From an uncultured Prevotella sp. (GTDB lineage: Bacteria; Bacteroidota; Bacteroidia; Bacteroidales; Bacteroidaceae): a DNA stretch of 64,000 bases. The notes beneath the pieces are model-generated. The model saw only the letters and a program-made list of their open reading frames with translations, made no database searches and was not told the origin of the DNA. The position numbers were made by a program, and so were the translations under genes. Location: positions 124,001 through 188,000 of the forward strand of contig CAAGKM010000006.1 in the NCBI GenBank assembly GCA_900770395.1. Reading direction: 5' to 3'. How positions within the stretch are numbered: position 1 is the stretch's first letter; each line of letters starts with the position of its first letter. This document shows, piece after piece, positions 36,716 to 45,391 of this stretch.

Positions 36716-37327
36716 TTAATTTCTTACTTCGTTTATAAATTTTCGCAGAAGCGCGGCATCCTTCACTGCCGGGGCGGTTTCAAACCGCGAGTTGAGGTCG
36801 ATGCCTGCCAGCATGGGGTGACGGAAGGCGGCTATCCTGCCTGCGTCGCCGGGACCTATGCCTCCGCTGAGCAGAAACGGCGTGGTGCCGCGGTAACGGC
36901 TGAGGACGCTCCAGTCGAAATGCTTTCCGCTACCGCCCATGCCCGCGCATTTGGTGTCGAACAGCAGGAGGTCGGCGCAATCCTCGTATTGGCGATACTG
37001 AGCTATGTCTTCGGCATCGCCTACGCTTATTGCCTTTATCAGTTTTACGCCCGGGGCGGCGGAGTGCAGGGCACGGAGAGTGTCGGGCGACTCACTGCCG
37101 TGGAGCTGCACCATGTCGAGGCGGTAGCGCGCGATTTTGTCGAGGATTTCGGCTGGGGCGGCGTTTACGAACACGCCCACGCGCCTTATGTTCTCGGCTA
37201 TCTCGGGCACGGCTGTGACATAGCGCGGCGACTTGGGGTAGAAAATCATTCCGATGCAGTTGGCGCCCGCCGCAATCACGTCGCTGATGTTTCGCGACTC
37301 GCGCATTCCGCAGACCTTTATTATCAT
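36716..37327 (-). CDS. trpF: Phosphoribosylanthranilate isomerase
   Basis: 203-residue TIM barrel. N-terminal IKVCGM with the catalytic Cys, then FYPKSPRYV, VQLHGSESP and DTKCAGMGGSGKHFDW with the catalytic Asp. It converts phosphoribosylanthranilate to the carboxyphenylamino deoxyribulose phosphate used by TrpC. Its start overlaps the end of trpC by 4 bp, so translation is probably coupled. Confidence 0.97.
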   Translation of the reverse strand: MIIKVCGMRESRNISDVIAAGANCIGMIFYPKSPRYVTAVPEIAENIRRVGVFVNAAPAEILDKIARYRLDMVQLHGSESPDTLRALHSAAPGVKLIKAISVGDAEDIAQYRQYEDCADLLLFDTKCAGMGGSGKHFDWSVLSRYRGTTPFLLSGGIGPGDAGRIAAFRHPMLAGIDLNSRFETAPAVKDAALLRKFINEVRN

Positions 37328-38127
37328 GGCTGTGAATTTAGCTGGTTAATGAAATTGCCGAGCGCCGCGGCGGGGTCGTCGTGCCGCATGAAATTCTCGC
37401 CGATGAGGAAACCCTCGAATCCCGCCGCCTTCAAGGCGTTGACCGTGTCGGGACTGCTTATGCCGCTCTCGCTCACCCTCACCGTGCCGCTGGGCATAAG
37501 CTCCGCCAGGCGGAACGAGTTCTGCACGTCGGTGACGAAGGTGCCGAGGTTGCGGTTGTTCACGCCGCACATGTCGGGAACGGTCTCGGCGTAGTCTATT
37601 TCACGCTCGGAGTGGGTCTCCAGCAGCACCTCCATACCCAGTACGTGGGCGGCGCGGTGGAGCTGGCGGTACTCGTCCTTCGACAGACAGGCGGCTATGA
37701 GCAGCGCGGCGCTCGCTCCGCAGAGCCTTGCCTGCAGGAGCTGGTATTCGTCGATCACGAAGTTCTTATATAATATAGGTATAGAGGTTCCGCTGCGGCG
37801 TGCCGTGACGATGTCGGTGTCGGTGCCGCCGAAAAACTTTGTGTCGGTGAGGATGCTCACTGCCGAGGCACCGCTGCGCTCATATCCCTGCGGAATCACT
37901 GCCGCGTCGGCGTCCTGCCTTATCCAGCCCTTCGACGGCGAGCGGCGCTTGAACTCTGCAATGATTCCGCTGCCCTCTCTCAGCGCCTTTGCCATCGAGG
38001 GCAGGGGAGCGCTGCCGTCAATCATCCGCTCCACGGTGATGCGGAGCTCACGTTCTGGGAGCCTGCTTTTCATCAGCTCCAGCTCGGCGCGCTTGTGCGC
38101 CACTATCTCCTGCAAAATGTCTTTCAT
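37324..38127 (-). CDS. trpC: Indole-3-glycerol phosphate synthase
   Basis: 267-residue TIM barrel. Motifs IIAEFKRRSPSKG (catalytic Lys), GASAVSILTDTKFFGG, ILYKNFVID, EVLLETHSERE and GVNNRNLGTF are all present. Full length and not fused to trpF, unlike in E. coli. It starts 3 bp after the trpD stop. Confidence 0.98.
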   Translation of the reverse strand: MKDILQEIVAHKRAELELMKSRLPERELRITVERMIDGSAPLPSMAKALREGSGIIAEFKRRSPSKGWIRQDADAAVIPQGYERSGASAVSILTDTKFFGGTDTDIVTARRSGTSIPILYKNFVIDEYQLLQARLCGASAALLIAACLSKDEYRQLHRAAHVLGMEVLLETHSEREIDYAETVPDMCGVNNRNLGTFVTDVQNSFRLAELMPSGTVRVSESGISSPDTVNALKAAGFEGFLIGENFMRHDDPAAALGNFINQLNSQP

Positions 38128-38130
38128 AAG

Positions 38131-39129
38131 CTATGAGTTTATTTCTGCAAACTTCTTGAATGTGGCGAGCGCCTTGCCGCTGTCGATGCTCTCTCGCGCA
38201 ATGTCGATGCACTCCATGATGTCCTTGCATCCTTTCTCCATCACCTGAATGGCGAAGGCGGCGTTGGCAAGCACCACGTCTTTCTGCGCCTTTGTGGCGC
38301 GGTTGGCAAGCACGTTGTCGAAAATTTCCTTTGCTTCCTGTTCATTGGCTCCGGCTTTCAGCTCGTCGGGCGGGATGATGCCCATGCCGAGGTCGGAGGG
38401 CTTGAATATGCGCTCGTAGCTGTTGGTGGTAACCTTGAAGTCGCCGGTGAGCGAAATCTCGTCGTAGCCGTCGATGCTGTTCACAATGCCGTAATCCACG
38501 CCTATCTTCTGGTAGACGTTGCTGTAGAGGCGCATCTGGTCGAGGTTTGCCACGCCGAGCAGCTGACACTGCGGGCGCGAGGGGTTTACGAGCGGACCGA
38601 GAAGGTTGAAGCATGTGGGGAACTGGAGCGCCTTGCGTATGGGCCCCACGAACTTCATCGCCCTGGCAAACAGCTGGGCGTGGAGGTAGACGATGCCTGC
38701 CTCGTTGAGGCTGCGGTTGAGCACGTCGGTGTCGGCGGTGAATTTTATGCCGTGGTTGGCTATCACGTTCGACGCTCCGCTGGTGCTCGTGGCGGCATAG
38801 TTGCCGTGCTTAGCCACCTTGTAGCCCGCGCCGGCTATCACGAAGCACGCCGTGGTGGAGATGTTGAAGGTGTTCTTGCGGTCGCCGCCCGTTCCCACCA
38901 CGTCGATGTAGCGGTCGCAGTCGAGCAGCGCGGGCACTCCCGTCTCAAGTATTCCGTCGCGCAGTCCAAGCAGTTCGTCCACCGTCACGCCGCGCATCTG
39001 CAGGGCTGTGAGCAGCGCCGTAATCTGTTCGTCGGGATAGCGTCCCTGAGTTATGCCAATGAGTATGGCTTTTGTCTCCTCTCGTGTCAGTTCCTCCTGG
39101 TTGAGGACTCTTTCCAATATCTGTTTCAT
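38131..39129 (-). CDS. trpD: Anthranilate phosphoribosyltransferase
   Basis: 332 residues. Glycine-rich PRPP site VGTGGDRKNTFNIST near residues 78-92, then KHGNYAATSTSGASNV and FNLLGPLVNPSRPQ; the Asp-Glu metal motif is in SIDGYDEISLTG. It transfers phosphoribose from PRPP to anthranilate. It is a separate gene from trpG. Upstream there is an unusual 184-bp repeat-containing gap to trpG. Confidence 0.98.
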   Translation of the reverse strand: MKQILERVLNQEELTREETKAILIGITQGRYPDEQITALLTALQMRGVTVDELLGLRDGILETGVPALLDCDRYIDVVGTGGDRKNTFNISTTACFVIAGAGYKVAKHGNYAATSTSGASNVIANHGIKFTADTDVLNRSLNEAGIVYLHAQLFARAMKFVGPIRKALQFPTCFNLLGPLVNPSRPQCQLLGVANLDQMRLYSNVYQKIGVDYGIVNSIDGYDEISLTGDFKVTTNSYERIFKPSDLGMGIIPPDELKAGANEQEAKEIFDNVLANRATKAQKDVVLANAAFAIQVMEKGCKDIMECIDIARESIDSGKALATFKKFAEINS

Positions 39130-39320
39130 GTTGTAATTTTTTTAGGAGTTAATTTTAAAGGAGTTAAATGGAGTTAGAAGGAGTTACCGCTCCCGTTGGT
39201 CGCTCAGGGAGATAGAGGACGTATGTTTCTGCCGCGATGTCTTTGCTTAGATGTCTCTGCAGTGACTATTGTCCTTTAACTTCTTCTATCTTCTTCTAAC
39301 TCCCTTTTACTCCTTATTTA
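39130..39320. repeat. GGAGTTA inverted repeat between trpG and trpD
   Basis: Left arm: four GGAGTTA words at 39145, 39160, 39170 and 39180. The right arm, ending about 39316, has TAACTTC/TAACTCCC/TACTCC words that are the approximate reverse complement. The right arm contains the trpG stop codon (39314-39316). Elsewhere in the operon gaps are 3 to 25 bp or negative, so this looks like an inserted intergenic repeat. It could form a hairpin in the operon mRNA. Confidence 0.7.
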
Positions 39321-39877
39321 TTAATCCAGTTCTCCATCATTCTCCTGCCCTCTGTCGTGAGCACGCTCTCGGGGTGAAACTGTATGCCGTGGATGTCGAG
39401 CGTCTTGTGGCGCAGCGCCATGATTTGTCCCTCGTCGCTCTCGGCGGTGACTTCGAGGCAATCGGGAAATCCCTCTTTGCTCACCACCCAGGAGTGGTAT
39501 CTGCCCATGGTGATGCGTTGGGGCAGACCGTCGAACATGTAGTCGTTGCCAAACTGCGTTCCCTCGGTCGCTATGCCGTGGAACACGTCGGTGAGGTTGG
39601 TCAGGCGGCCGCCGAAGTGCTCGCCTATAGCCTGATGACCGAGACACACGCCGAGGATGGGCTTTACTCCTGCGTAGGTGGCAATCACCTGCGGCATAAG
39701 TCCTGCCTCCGACGGTATGCCGGGGCCGGGGCTGAGTATTATCTTGTCGAACTCCGCGATGTCGCCCATCTCGAATTTGTCGTTGCGCACCACCGTCACC
39801 TCTGCGCCCAGCTCTTTCACGAGGTGGCTCAGGTTGTAGGTGAATGAGTCGTAGTTGTCGATGATTATAATTTTCAT
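39314..39877 (-). CDS. trpG: Anthranilate synthase component II (glutamine amidotransferase)
   Basis: 187 residues, class I glutamine amidotransferase. Oxyanion loop SPGPGIPSEAG, nucleophile GVCLGHQAIGEHFGG, catalytic HPES near the C-terminus (GIQFHPESVLT). It supplies ammonia to TrpE; in some bacteria the same subunit also serves folate synthesis. It lies 25 bp after trpE. Confidence 0.97.
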   Translation of the reverse strand: MKIIIIDNYDSFTYNLSHLVKELGAEVTVVRNDKFEMGDIAEFDKIILSPGPGIPSEAGLMPQVIATYAGVKPILGVCLGHQAIGEHFGGRLTNLTDVFHGIATEGTQFGNDYMFDGLPQRITMGRYHSWVVSKEGFPDCLEVTAESDEGQIMALRHKTLDIHGIQFHPESVLTTEGRRMMENWINK

Positions 39878-39902
39878 AATTATTTCTTTTGTTTGTCTTT
39901 GT

Positions 39903-41294
39903 TTACAGCTTTTCCGCCATCAAGATTGCCTTTCTCAGCGCCCCGAGCTTGTTGTTGACCTCCTGCAGCTCATACTCCTCGTCGCTCTTTGCCACCACGC
40001 CGCCTCCGGCCTGAAACCACAGCTCGCCGTTGCGGCTCACGAAGGTGCGGATGGTTATTGCCTGGTTGAGGCTGCCGTCGAGCCCGATGAAGCCTATGCA
40101 GCCGCCGTAGGCTCCGCGGTTGTGGGGCTCTATCTCGCTTATCACCTGCATGGCGCGCACCTTGGGGGCACCCGAGAGCGTTCCTGCGGGGAAGGTGTCG
40201 ATGAACGCCTTTATAGGACTGGCGCCCTCGTCGAGCTCGCCGCTCACACGGCTCACGAGATGTATCACGTGGCTGTAGTACTGCATGTCTTTGTAGAAGT
40301 CCACCTTCACGCCGTGGCAGTTGCGGCTCAGGTCGTTGCGCGCAAGGTCAACGAGCATCACATGCTCGGCGTTCTCCTTGGGGTCGTTGCGCAGATACTC
40401 GGCGTTGGCGGCGTCCTGTCGGGCGTTGCCCGTGCGCTTCGTGGTTCCGGCGATGGGGTCGATGTAAGCCCTGCCGCCGTCTATGCGGCAATGAGTCTCG
40501 GGCGAGGAACCGAAGATGCGGAAGCCGCCGAGGTCGAAATAAAAGAGGTAGGGCGAGGGATTGATGCTCCTCAGCGCGCGGTAGAGCTTGAAGTCGTCGC
40601 CCTCATACTTCTGTATGAAGCGGCGTGAGGGCACTATCTGGAATGTGTCGCCGCGCAGGCAGTGGGCAATGCACTTTCTTATGTTTGCCTTGTGCTGTTC
40701 GTCGGTGAGCGTCGACGTGGTGTCGCCCACGGGACGGAATCCGAACGCCTTGACGCTGCTCTTGTTCATGTTGCGCACGATGTCGTCGATGTCGCTCTCC
40801 CCGCCGAGTGTGACGATGGTGAGCGTGTTGTTGAAGTTGTCGAACACGATGACGTCGCGGAACAGGATGTAGAGCATGTCGGGCGCGTCGTTCTTCTCCA
40901 TCGTCTCGTCCTTCACGGCGATGTTCTCGAAATATCTCACGGCGTTGAACGACGTGTAGCCGTAAAGCCCGCAGTGCTCAGCCTTGTCGCCTTCCACCTT
41001 CAGGCTGCCCATGAACTCGGTGAAGGCTGCCTCCACGGGATAAGCCCCGCTTATCTCGCGGGTGGTGACGGTGCCGTCGGGATAGGTGCAGGTGGCTGCG
41101 CCGTGACCTATGGCTATCTGCGCCATCGGGCGTATGGCTATAAACGAGCGGCTGTTGTTCTGGTCGTGATAGTCGCTGCTCTCCATCAGTGCGCTCTGCG
41201 GATAGATGTCGCGCAGTCTCATGTAGACGCCCACCGGGGTGTGCATGTCGGCGAGTATCGTCCGTGTGTGTGTGGTGTACTTAAATGTTTCCAT
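39903..41294 (-). CDS. trpE: Anthranilate synthase component I
   Basis: 463 residues. Chorismate-binding domain with PSPYLFYFDLGGFRIFGSSPE, PIAGTTKRTGN, ELDEGASPIKAF and FPAGTLSGAPKVRAMQ. The N-terminal part carries LMESSDY, close to the LLES tryptophan-feedback motif (usually LLES-S), so allosteric inhibition by Trp is likely. Its ATG lies inside trpB (14-bp overlap), which suggests translational coupling. Confidence 0.97.
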   Translation of the reverse strand: METFKYTTHTRTILADMHTPVGVYMRLRDIYPQSALMESSDYHDQNNSRSFIAIRPMAQIAIGHGAATCTYPDGTVTTREISGAYPVEAAFTEFMGSLKVEGDKAEHCGLYGYTSFNAVRYFENIAVKDETMEKNDAPDMLYILFRDVIVFDNFNNTLTIVTLGGESDIDDIVRNMNKSSVKAFGFRPVGDTTSTLTDEQHKANIRKCIAHCLRGDTFQIVPSRRFIQKYEGDDFKLYRALRSINPSPYLFYFDLGGFRIFGSSPETHCRIDGGRAYIDPIAGTTKRTGNARQDAANAEYLRNDPKENAEHVMLVDLARNDLSRNCHGVKVDFYKDMQYYSHVIHLVSRVSGELDEGASPIKAFIDTFPAGTLSGAPKVRAMQVISEIEPHNRGAYGGCIGFIGLDGSLNQAITIRTFVSRNGELWFQAGGGVVAKSDEEYELQEVNNKLGALRKAILMAEKL

Positions 41295-42489
41295 ATTCTC
41301 CTGCCATTTCTTTGTGTGATAGATAAGTGTCCATGTCTTTGTCGCCCCTGCCGCTCACGGTGAGCACCACGATGTCGGCGGGTTTCAGCTGCATCTTTTG
41401 CAGGGCGGCTATTGCGTGTGCGCTCTCCAGCGCCGGGATTATTCCCTCAAGGCGTGTCAGCTCGTAGGCTGCCCTTACCGCCTCGTCGTCGTTGATTGAC
41501 AGCACGGTGGCGCGGTGCTGGCTTGCCATGTTGGCGTGGATGGGACCGATGCCGGGGTAGTCGAGACCGGCCGAGATTGATTCCGCCTCCATTATCTGGC
41601 CGTCGGGTGTCTGCATCACCAGGGTCTTGCTGCCGTGGAGTATTCCTAAGCGTCCGGCGTGTATCGTGGCGGCGGTGTGACCCGTGTCGGCTCCCTGTCC
41701 TCCAGCCTCGGCAAGCACTATGTTCACCCGCTCGTCGTCGATGTAGTGATACACGGTGCCGGCGGCGTTGCTGCCTCCTCCCACACACGCCACGAGATAG
41801 TCGGGATAGTCTCTGCCCACCTTCTCGGCAAGCTGCGCCTTTATCTCTTCCGATATTATGCTCTGCAGCCTCGCCACCATGTCGGGGTAGGGGTGAGGTC
41901 CCACCGTGCTGCCTATTATATAAAAGGTGTCGGCGGGATGGCAGCACCAGTCGCGGATAGCCTCGTTGGTGGCGTCCTTCAGCGTCATGTTGCCGGTGGT
42001 CACGGGGCGCACCTCGGCGCCGAGCATCCTCATGCGCTCCACGTTCAGGTGCTGGCGCTCCACGTCGAGCGCTCCCTGATACACCACGCAGGGCATTCCC
42101 ATCAGGGCGCACACCGTGGCGGTTGCCACGCCGTGCTGTCCTGCTCCCGTCTCTGCTATTATGCGGGTCTTGCCCATCTTTTTAGCCAGTAGAATCTGCC
42201 CTATGGTGTTGTTTATCTTGTGTGCGCCCGTGTGGTTCAGGTCTTCGCGCTTCAGGTAGAGCCTGCAACCGTACTTCTCGCTCATCCTCCGTGCATAATA
42301 GAGCGGCGACGGGCGCCCCACATAGTCGCGAAGCAGCTGCATGTACTCGCTCTTGAACTCCTCGCTCTCAATCACCTTGAGATACTCGTTTTTCAGAGTC
42401 TCCACCGTGGCGTACAGTATTTCAGGGATGTACGCCCCTCCGAATTCTCCGTAGAATCCCTTTTCGTCCACTTGAAATGTCTTTTTCAT
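41281..42489 (-). CDS. trpB: Tryptophan synthase beta chain
   Basis: 402 residues, PLP enzyme that joins indole and serine. N-terminal GFYGEFGGAYIPEIL; PLP Lys91 in HTGAHKINN; phosphate loop GGGSNAAG; monovalent-cation region near the C-terminus ending VLTVSGRGDKD. TrpB1-type with a partner TrpA at the far end of the operon. First structural gene after the attenuator; the mRNA between attenuator and ATG has CGGAAACAAACAA-type direct repeats. GGAAAGGAAAC lies just before the ATG. Confidence 0.98.
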   Translation of the reverse strand: MKKTFQVDEKGFYGEFGGAYIPEILYATVETLKNEYLKVIESEEFKSEYMQLLRDYVGRPSPLYYARRMSEKYGCRLYLKREDLNHTGAHKINNTIGQILLAKKMGKTRIIAETGAGQHGVATATVCALMGMPCVVYQGALDVERQHLNVERMRMLGAEVRPVTTGNMTLKDATNEAIRDWCCHPADTFYIIGSTVGPHPYPDMVARLQSIISEEIKAQLAEKVGRDYPDYLVACVGGGSNAAGTVYHYIDDERVNIVLAEAGGQGADTGHTAATIHAGRLGILHGSKTLVMQTPDGQIMEAESISAGLDYPGIGPIHANMASQHRATVLSINDDEAVRAAYELTRLEGIIPALESAHAIAALQKMQLKPADIVVLTVSGRGDKDMDTYLSHKEMAGEYGNI

Positions 42490-42596
42490 AAAGTTTCCTT
42501 TCCGTTTTATTTTTTGTTTGTCTATTTCCGTTGTTTGTTTCCGTTTTTTGTTTGTCTGTTTCCGTTGTTTGTCTGTCTGTTATCGTTGTTGATAAT

Positions 42597-42636
42597 AAAG
42601 CAACAAGGCCCGCCGCTGTCGCGACGAGCCTTGTTG
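42597..42636 (-). terminator. trp attenuator terminator
   Basis: CAACAAGGC (42601-42609) pairs with GCCTTGTTG (42628-42636), with further CGCCGC/GCGACG pairing in the middle. On the minus strand it is followed by CTTTATTATC, a moderate T-run. It lies between the leader peptide and trpB, the right place for transcription attenuation. The inner GTCGCGA (42618-42625) can alternatively pair with the same 7-mer inside the leader (42689-42695), a candidate antiterminator. Confidence 0.85.
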
Positions 42637-42660
42637 TATCTTTAATCTTGTTCTGAACAA

Positions 42661-42750
42661 TCAATGTTTAGGTACACGGCTGTATGCCTCGCGACTTTTC
42701 AATCTCGAGCTCTGCCACCACCATGCGTTGTTGTTCAGATATGTTCTCAT
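42661..42750 (-). CDS. trpL: trp operon leader peptide (three Trp codons)
   Basis: A 29-codon leftward frame begins with ATG at 42750 and ends with TGA at 42661. It reads MRTYLNNNAWWWQ and then a basic tail. The three consecutive UGG codons (residues 10-12) lie at 42723-42715. It sits between the trp promoter and a terminator hairpin upstream of trpB, so stalling at the Trp codons when charged tRNA-Trp is low should favour read-through. This layout corresponds to the Bacteroid-trp leader motif known from comparative genomics of Bacteroidota. Confidence 0.88.
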   Translation of the reverse strand: MRTYLNNNAWWWQSSRLKSREAYSRVPKH

Positions 42751-42784
42751 AATTGTTTTGCTGTTATTTTTTGTTTTCTGACTG

Positions 42785-42816
42785 CAAAAGTACAGATAAT
42801 ATCCGAAACCACCAAA
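42785..42816 (-). promoter_or_regulatory. Promoter of the trp operon
   Basis: On the minus strand TTTG (42816-42813), 20-bp spacer, TACTTTTG (42792-42785), about 35 bp before the leader-peptide ATG. Confidence 0.85.
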
Positions 42817-42941
42817 CTTTTTGCCACTTTTTTTAGCAGAAAACTGAAAAAAGTTTTTCAGTGTACGACTACACCTTATTATATATAGGCAGTCTCAGAC
42901 TGCATGTGCTGTATTATCGCGCAAATGGTGCAGTGTAAAAT

Positions 42942-43304
42942 ATATTCTGAAAAATTCCTGTATGAAAATTTGTGCATTCTGGAAAATAAAAAACAGGGAA
43001 TTAATACAAGATTTAGCCAAATAGAAGTAAAAAGACATCAGTTGCGGAGCTGGAAAAAAGAAACACTTAACTATTTTAAAAGTAACACTTAAGTCTTATT
43101 TTTGTAACACTTAACTGTTTCTGAAAGAACACTTAAGCGTTGCTGCGGCAACACTTAAGTGTTACTCAAGGAAAAATTGGACCCAAGAAATCACCATAAA
43201 CGCAAACACTTATATATCAAGTATTTACAAAACGCTGAAATTTGGCGTATTTTCGACCGGGAGAGAGTTTGGTGAGTAATACGCGATTCTCAGAGGACTT
43301 CTTG
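42942..43304. repeat. Dispersed 362-bp repeat, copy A
   Basis: From ATATTCTGAAAAATTCCTG near 42942 to CGATTCTCAGAGGACTTCTTG near 43304 this segment matches the reverse complement of 61675-62036, with scattered substitutions and a 1-base length difference. Inside are five 22-bp units starting at 43062, 43084, 43106, 43128 and 43150, each opening with AACACTTAA; the last contains the perfect palindrome AACACTTAAGTGTT. No transposase or conserved frame. It ends 12 bp from the ZIP gene stop and could hold its terminator. Confidence 0.92.
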
Positions 43305-43316
43305 TAAAATAAATTC

Positions 43317-44075
43317 TCACTCACACATTTTCTCGAGTAGAATAAGCGTTATGAATCCTAAAATCAGCGCGTAGGTTGCCTGTTTCTGATAGCCGTGGGC
43401 GTGTGTCTCGGGTATCATCTCATCCGAGGTGACGTAGAGCATGGCTCCACCTGCGAAGGCGAGCATGGCTGGAAGGAATGCAGATGACAGAGAGCCGAGG
43501 GTGAAGCCTGTGAGCACCCCGACAACCTCGAGCAGACCGATGGCGACGGAGATGATGAAAGTGCGCATGCGGCTGACTCCTGCTAAAAGCAGAGGAGCTA
43601 TGACCACCATTCCCTCGGGGATGTTCTGAAGGGCGATGCCGAAAGACACAGCCCAAGAGACGGTTCCATCGGCAACGTCACTCATGCTCACTCCAGCCGC
43701 CATGCCCTCAGGCAGTTTGTGCAGGGCTATTGCCATGACAAACAGCAGTATGCGGTTGAGCGAACTGTTGTGAGTGTGCTCTTCGGGGTCGATGCCTGTA
43801 AGGTGGTGAAGGTGAGGAGTGACGAGGTCGAGAATGTTAAGAAACAGTGCGCCGCACATAACGCTGACGGCGATTATCCACCAGCGGGCAGCCGGGCTGA
43901 GGTCGAATGCGGGCATTATAAGTCCCACGACCGATGCAGCCAGCATCACGCCGGTGCAAAAGCCAAGGATCATGTCGTTGCTACGGTGCGAGAGATTCTT
44001 TACTGTGAAGCCTAAAACGGCTCCTATTACTGTGGCGCCAAAGAGTCCTGCGGCGCATATCCATATTTCAGTCAT
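43317..44075 (-). CDS. ZIP-family metal transporter
   Basis: 252 residues with about eight hydrophobic helices. The two metal-site helices carry HKLPEGMAAGV and NIPEGMVV, the ZIP signature; a short His-rich loop (HLHH, EEHTHN) precedes them. It imports Zn(II) or a related divalent metal into the cytoplasm. It follows hemW by 23 bp on the same strand, probably one transcript. Exact metal unknown. Confidence 0.93.
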   Translation of the reverse strand: MTEIWICAAGLFGATVIGAVLGFTVKNLSHRSNDMILGFCTGVMLAASVVGLIMPAFDLSPAARWWIIAVSVMCGALFLNILDLVTPHLHHLTGIDPEEHTHNSSLNRILLFVMAIALHKLPEGMAAGVSMSDVADGTVSWAVSFGIALQNIPEGMVVIAPLLLAGVSRMRTFIISVAIGLLEVVGVLTGFTLGSLSSAFLPAMLAFAGGAMLYVTSDEMIPETHAHGYQKQATYALILGFITLILLEKMCE

Positions 44076-44098
44076 AATAATTTTGTGTATTTGTTATA

Positions 44099-45232
44099 TT
44101 ATACAATTATAAACTCCGTCATGACCATGTTGCTGACAAACACCCCCTGACGGGTGAGGCGCAGGCGGTTGCCGTCGTGTGTCAGCAGGCCGCTTGATAG
44201 GAATTGTCGGGCGGTATGTTCGGTTTTTGTTCTCATTTCGTGTCCGAAGCGGACTTCCATTTCGTCAAGGTCAATGCCCTCGGCGGTGCGCAGGCGCAGC
44301 ATTGTGTAGTCGTTGTAGCTCTCGGCTGGTGAGAGATGCTCACGCACGGCTGGCAATTCTCCACGCTCAAGTGTTTCTATATATATAATAAGGTGTGGAG
44401 GGTTGGATGAGCGGGTGGCTCTGCCGTCGAATGAGTGGGCTGCCGCACCTATGCCAAGATAGGGCGTGAGGTTCCAGTAGCTGCTGTTGTGCTGTGAGCG
44501 GTAGCCGTCGCGTGCGAAATTGCTTATCTCGTAATGCTCATATCCTGCTGTGCACAGGCTGTTGATGAGCGTATCATACATTTCGCGCTCGGTCTCCTCG
44601 GGTATCTCTGCTATTTTGTTTTGCTCCAGCATACGGTAGAGGGCGGTGCCTTCCTCATACATCAGACAGTAGGCGGAGATATGCGGCACGTCAAGAAGCA
44701 AGGCTTTGTTGATGTCGCTGTGGAAGTCGTCGACGGTCTCGTCGGGAAATCCGTACATCAGGTCGATGGAGATATTGCTGAAGCCGGCACATTTCAGATT
44801 CTCCACAGCCTGAGTTATCTGAATGGAGTTATGGCGGCGGTGCAGAAATCTCAGACGGCTGTCGTCGAACGTCTGCGCTCCCATGCTAACACGGTTTATG
44901 GACAATTGCGCAAGAGCCTTGGCGTATTCTTCGGTGATGTCATCCGGATTGCATTCTATTGTCACCTCCTTTGTCATTGGCGAAATGTCATTGGCAAATG
45001 CAGTGAACAGTTGCCGCAGATGCTCTATGGAGAGAGTGCTCGGAGTGCCGCCACCTATATATATAGTATCCCACGATGCTCCTTGGGGCAGAATCTCATG
45101 CCGCCGCATCGTGTATTCACGGCATAATGCATTGACATAGCGCTCCTGCATTTTTTTGTTTACTGTTGAGAAGAAATCGCAGTAGATGCAGCGGCTTGCG
45201 CAAAATGGTATATGAATGTATAATCCTGCCAT
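44099..45232 (-). CDS. hemW: Radical SAM protein HemW (heme chaperone-like)
   Basis: 377 residues from ATG 45232, which puts GLYIHIPFC at the N-terminus as in the family; an in-frame TTG at 45253 lies inside the promoter -7 box and is rejected. The Fe-S motif CASRCIYC (Cys 11, 15, 18) is the HemW/HemN pattern, followed by YIGGGTPSTL and EVTIECNPDD. HemW-type proteins bind heme and lack coproporphyrinogen oxidase activity. A -7 box TACTTTTG lies on this strand at 45258-45251, leaving a very short leader. Confidence 0.9.
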   Translation of the reverse strand: MAGLYIHIPFCASRCIYCDFFSTVNKKMQERYVNALCREYTMRRHEILPQGASWDTIYIGGGTPSTLSIEHLRQLFTAFANDISPMTKEVTIECNPDDITEEYAKALAQLSINRVSMGAQTFDDSRLRFLHRRHNSIQITQAVENLKCAGFSNISIDLMYGFPDETVDDFHSDINKALLLDVPHISAYCLMYEEGTALYRMLEQNKIAEIPEETEREMYDTLINSLCTAGYEHYEISNFARDGYRSQHNSSYWNLTPYLGIGAAAHSFDGRATRSSNPPHLIIYIETLERGELPAVREHLSPAESYNDYTMLRLRTAEGIDLDEMEVRFGHEMRTKTEHTARQFLSSGLLTHDGNRLRLTRQGVFVSNMVMTEFIIV

Positions 45233-45391
45233 TTTTGGTCTATTTTTATGCAAAAGTACTAATAAAGTTTAAGATTTGAAAGTTTTTGCCCGTAAAATAT
45301 TGCGTATTTGGAAAAATATACCTAAATTAGTAGCCGAAAATAAATACTTACGAATAATTTCATACAATATAACCTAAAAAAACTATAAGTT

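Noticed and set aside
42904..43092. 62-codon frame inside repeat copy A
   Set aside because: Copy B has a 1-base indel within the corresponding stretch, so the frame is not shared.
43062..43171. Possible CRISPR array
   Set aside because: Repeats are only about 9 conserved bases with a 22-bp period, spacers are too short, and no cas genes are nearby.
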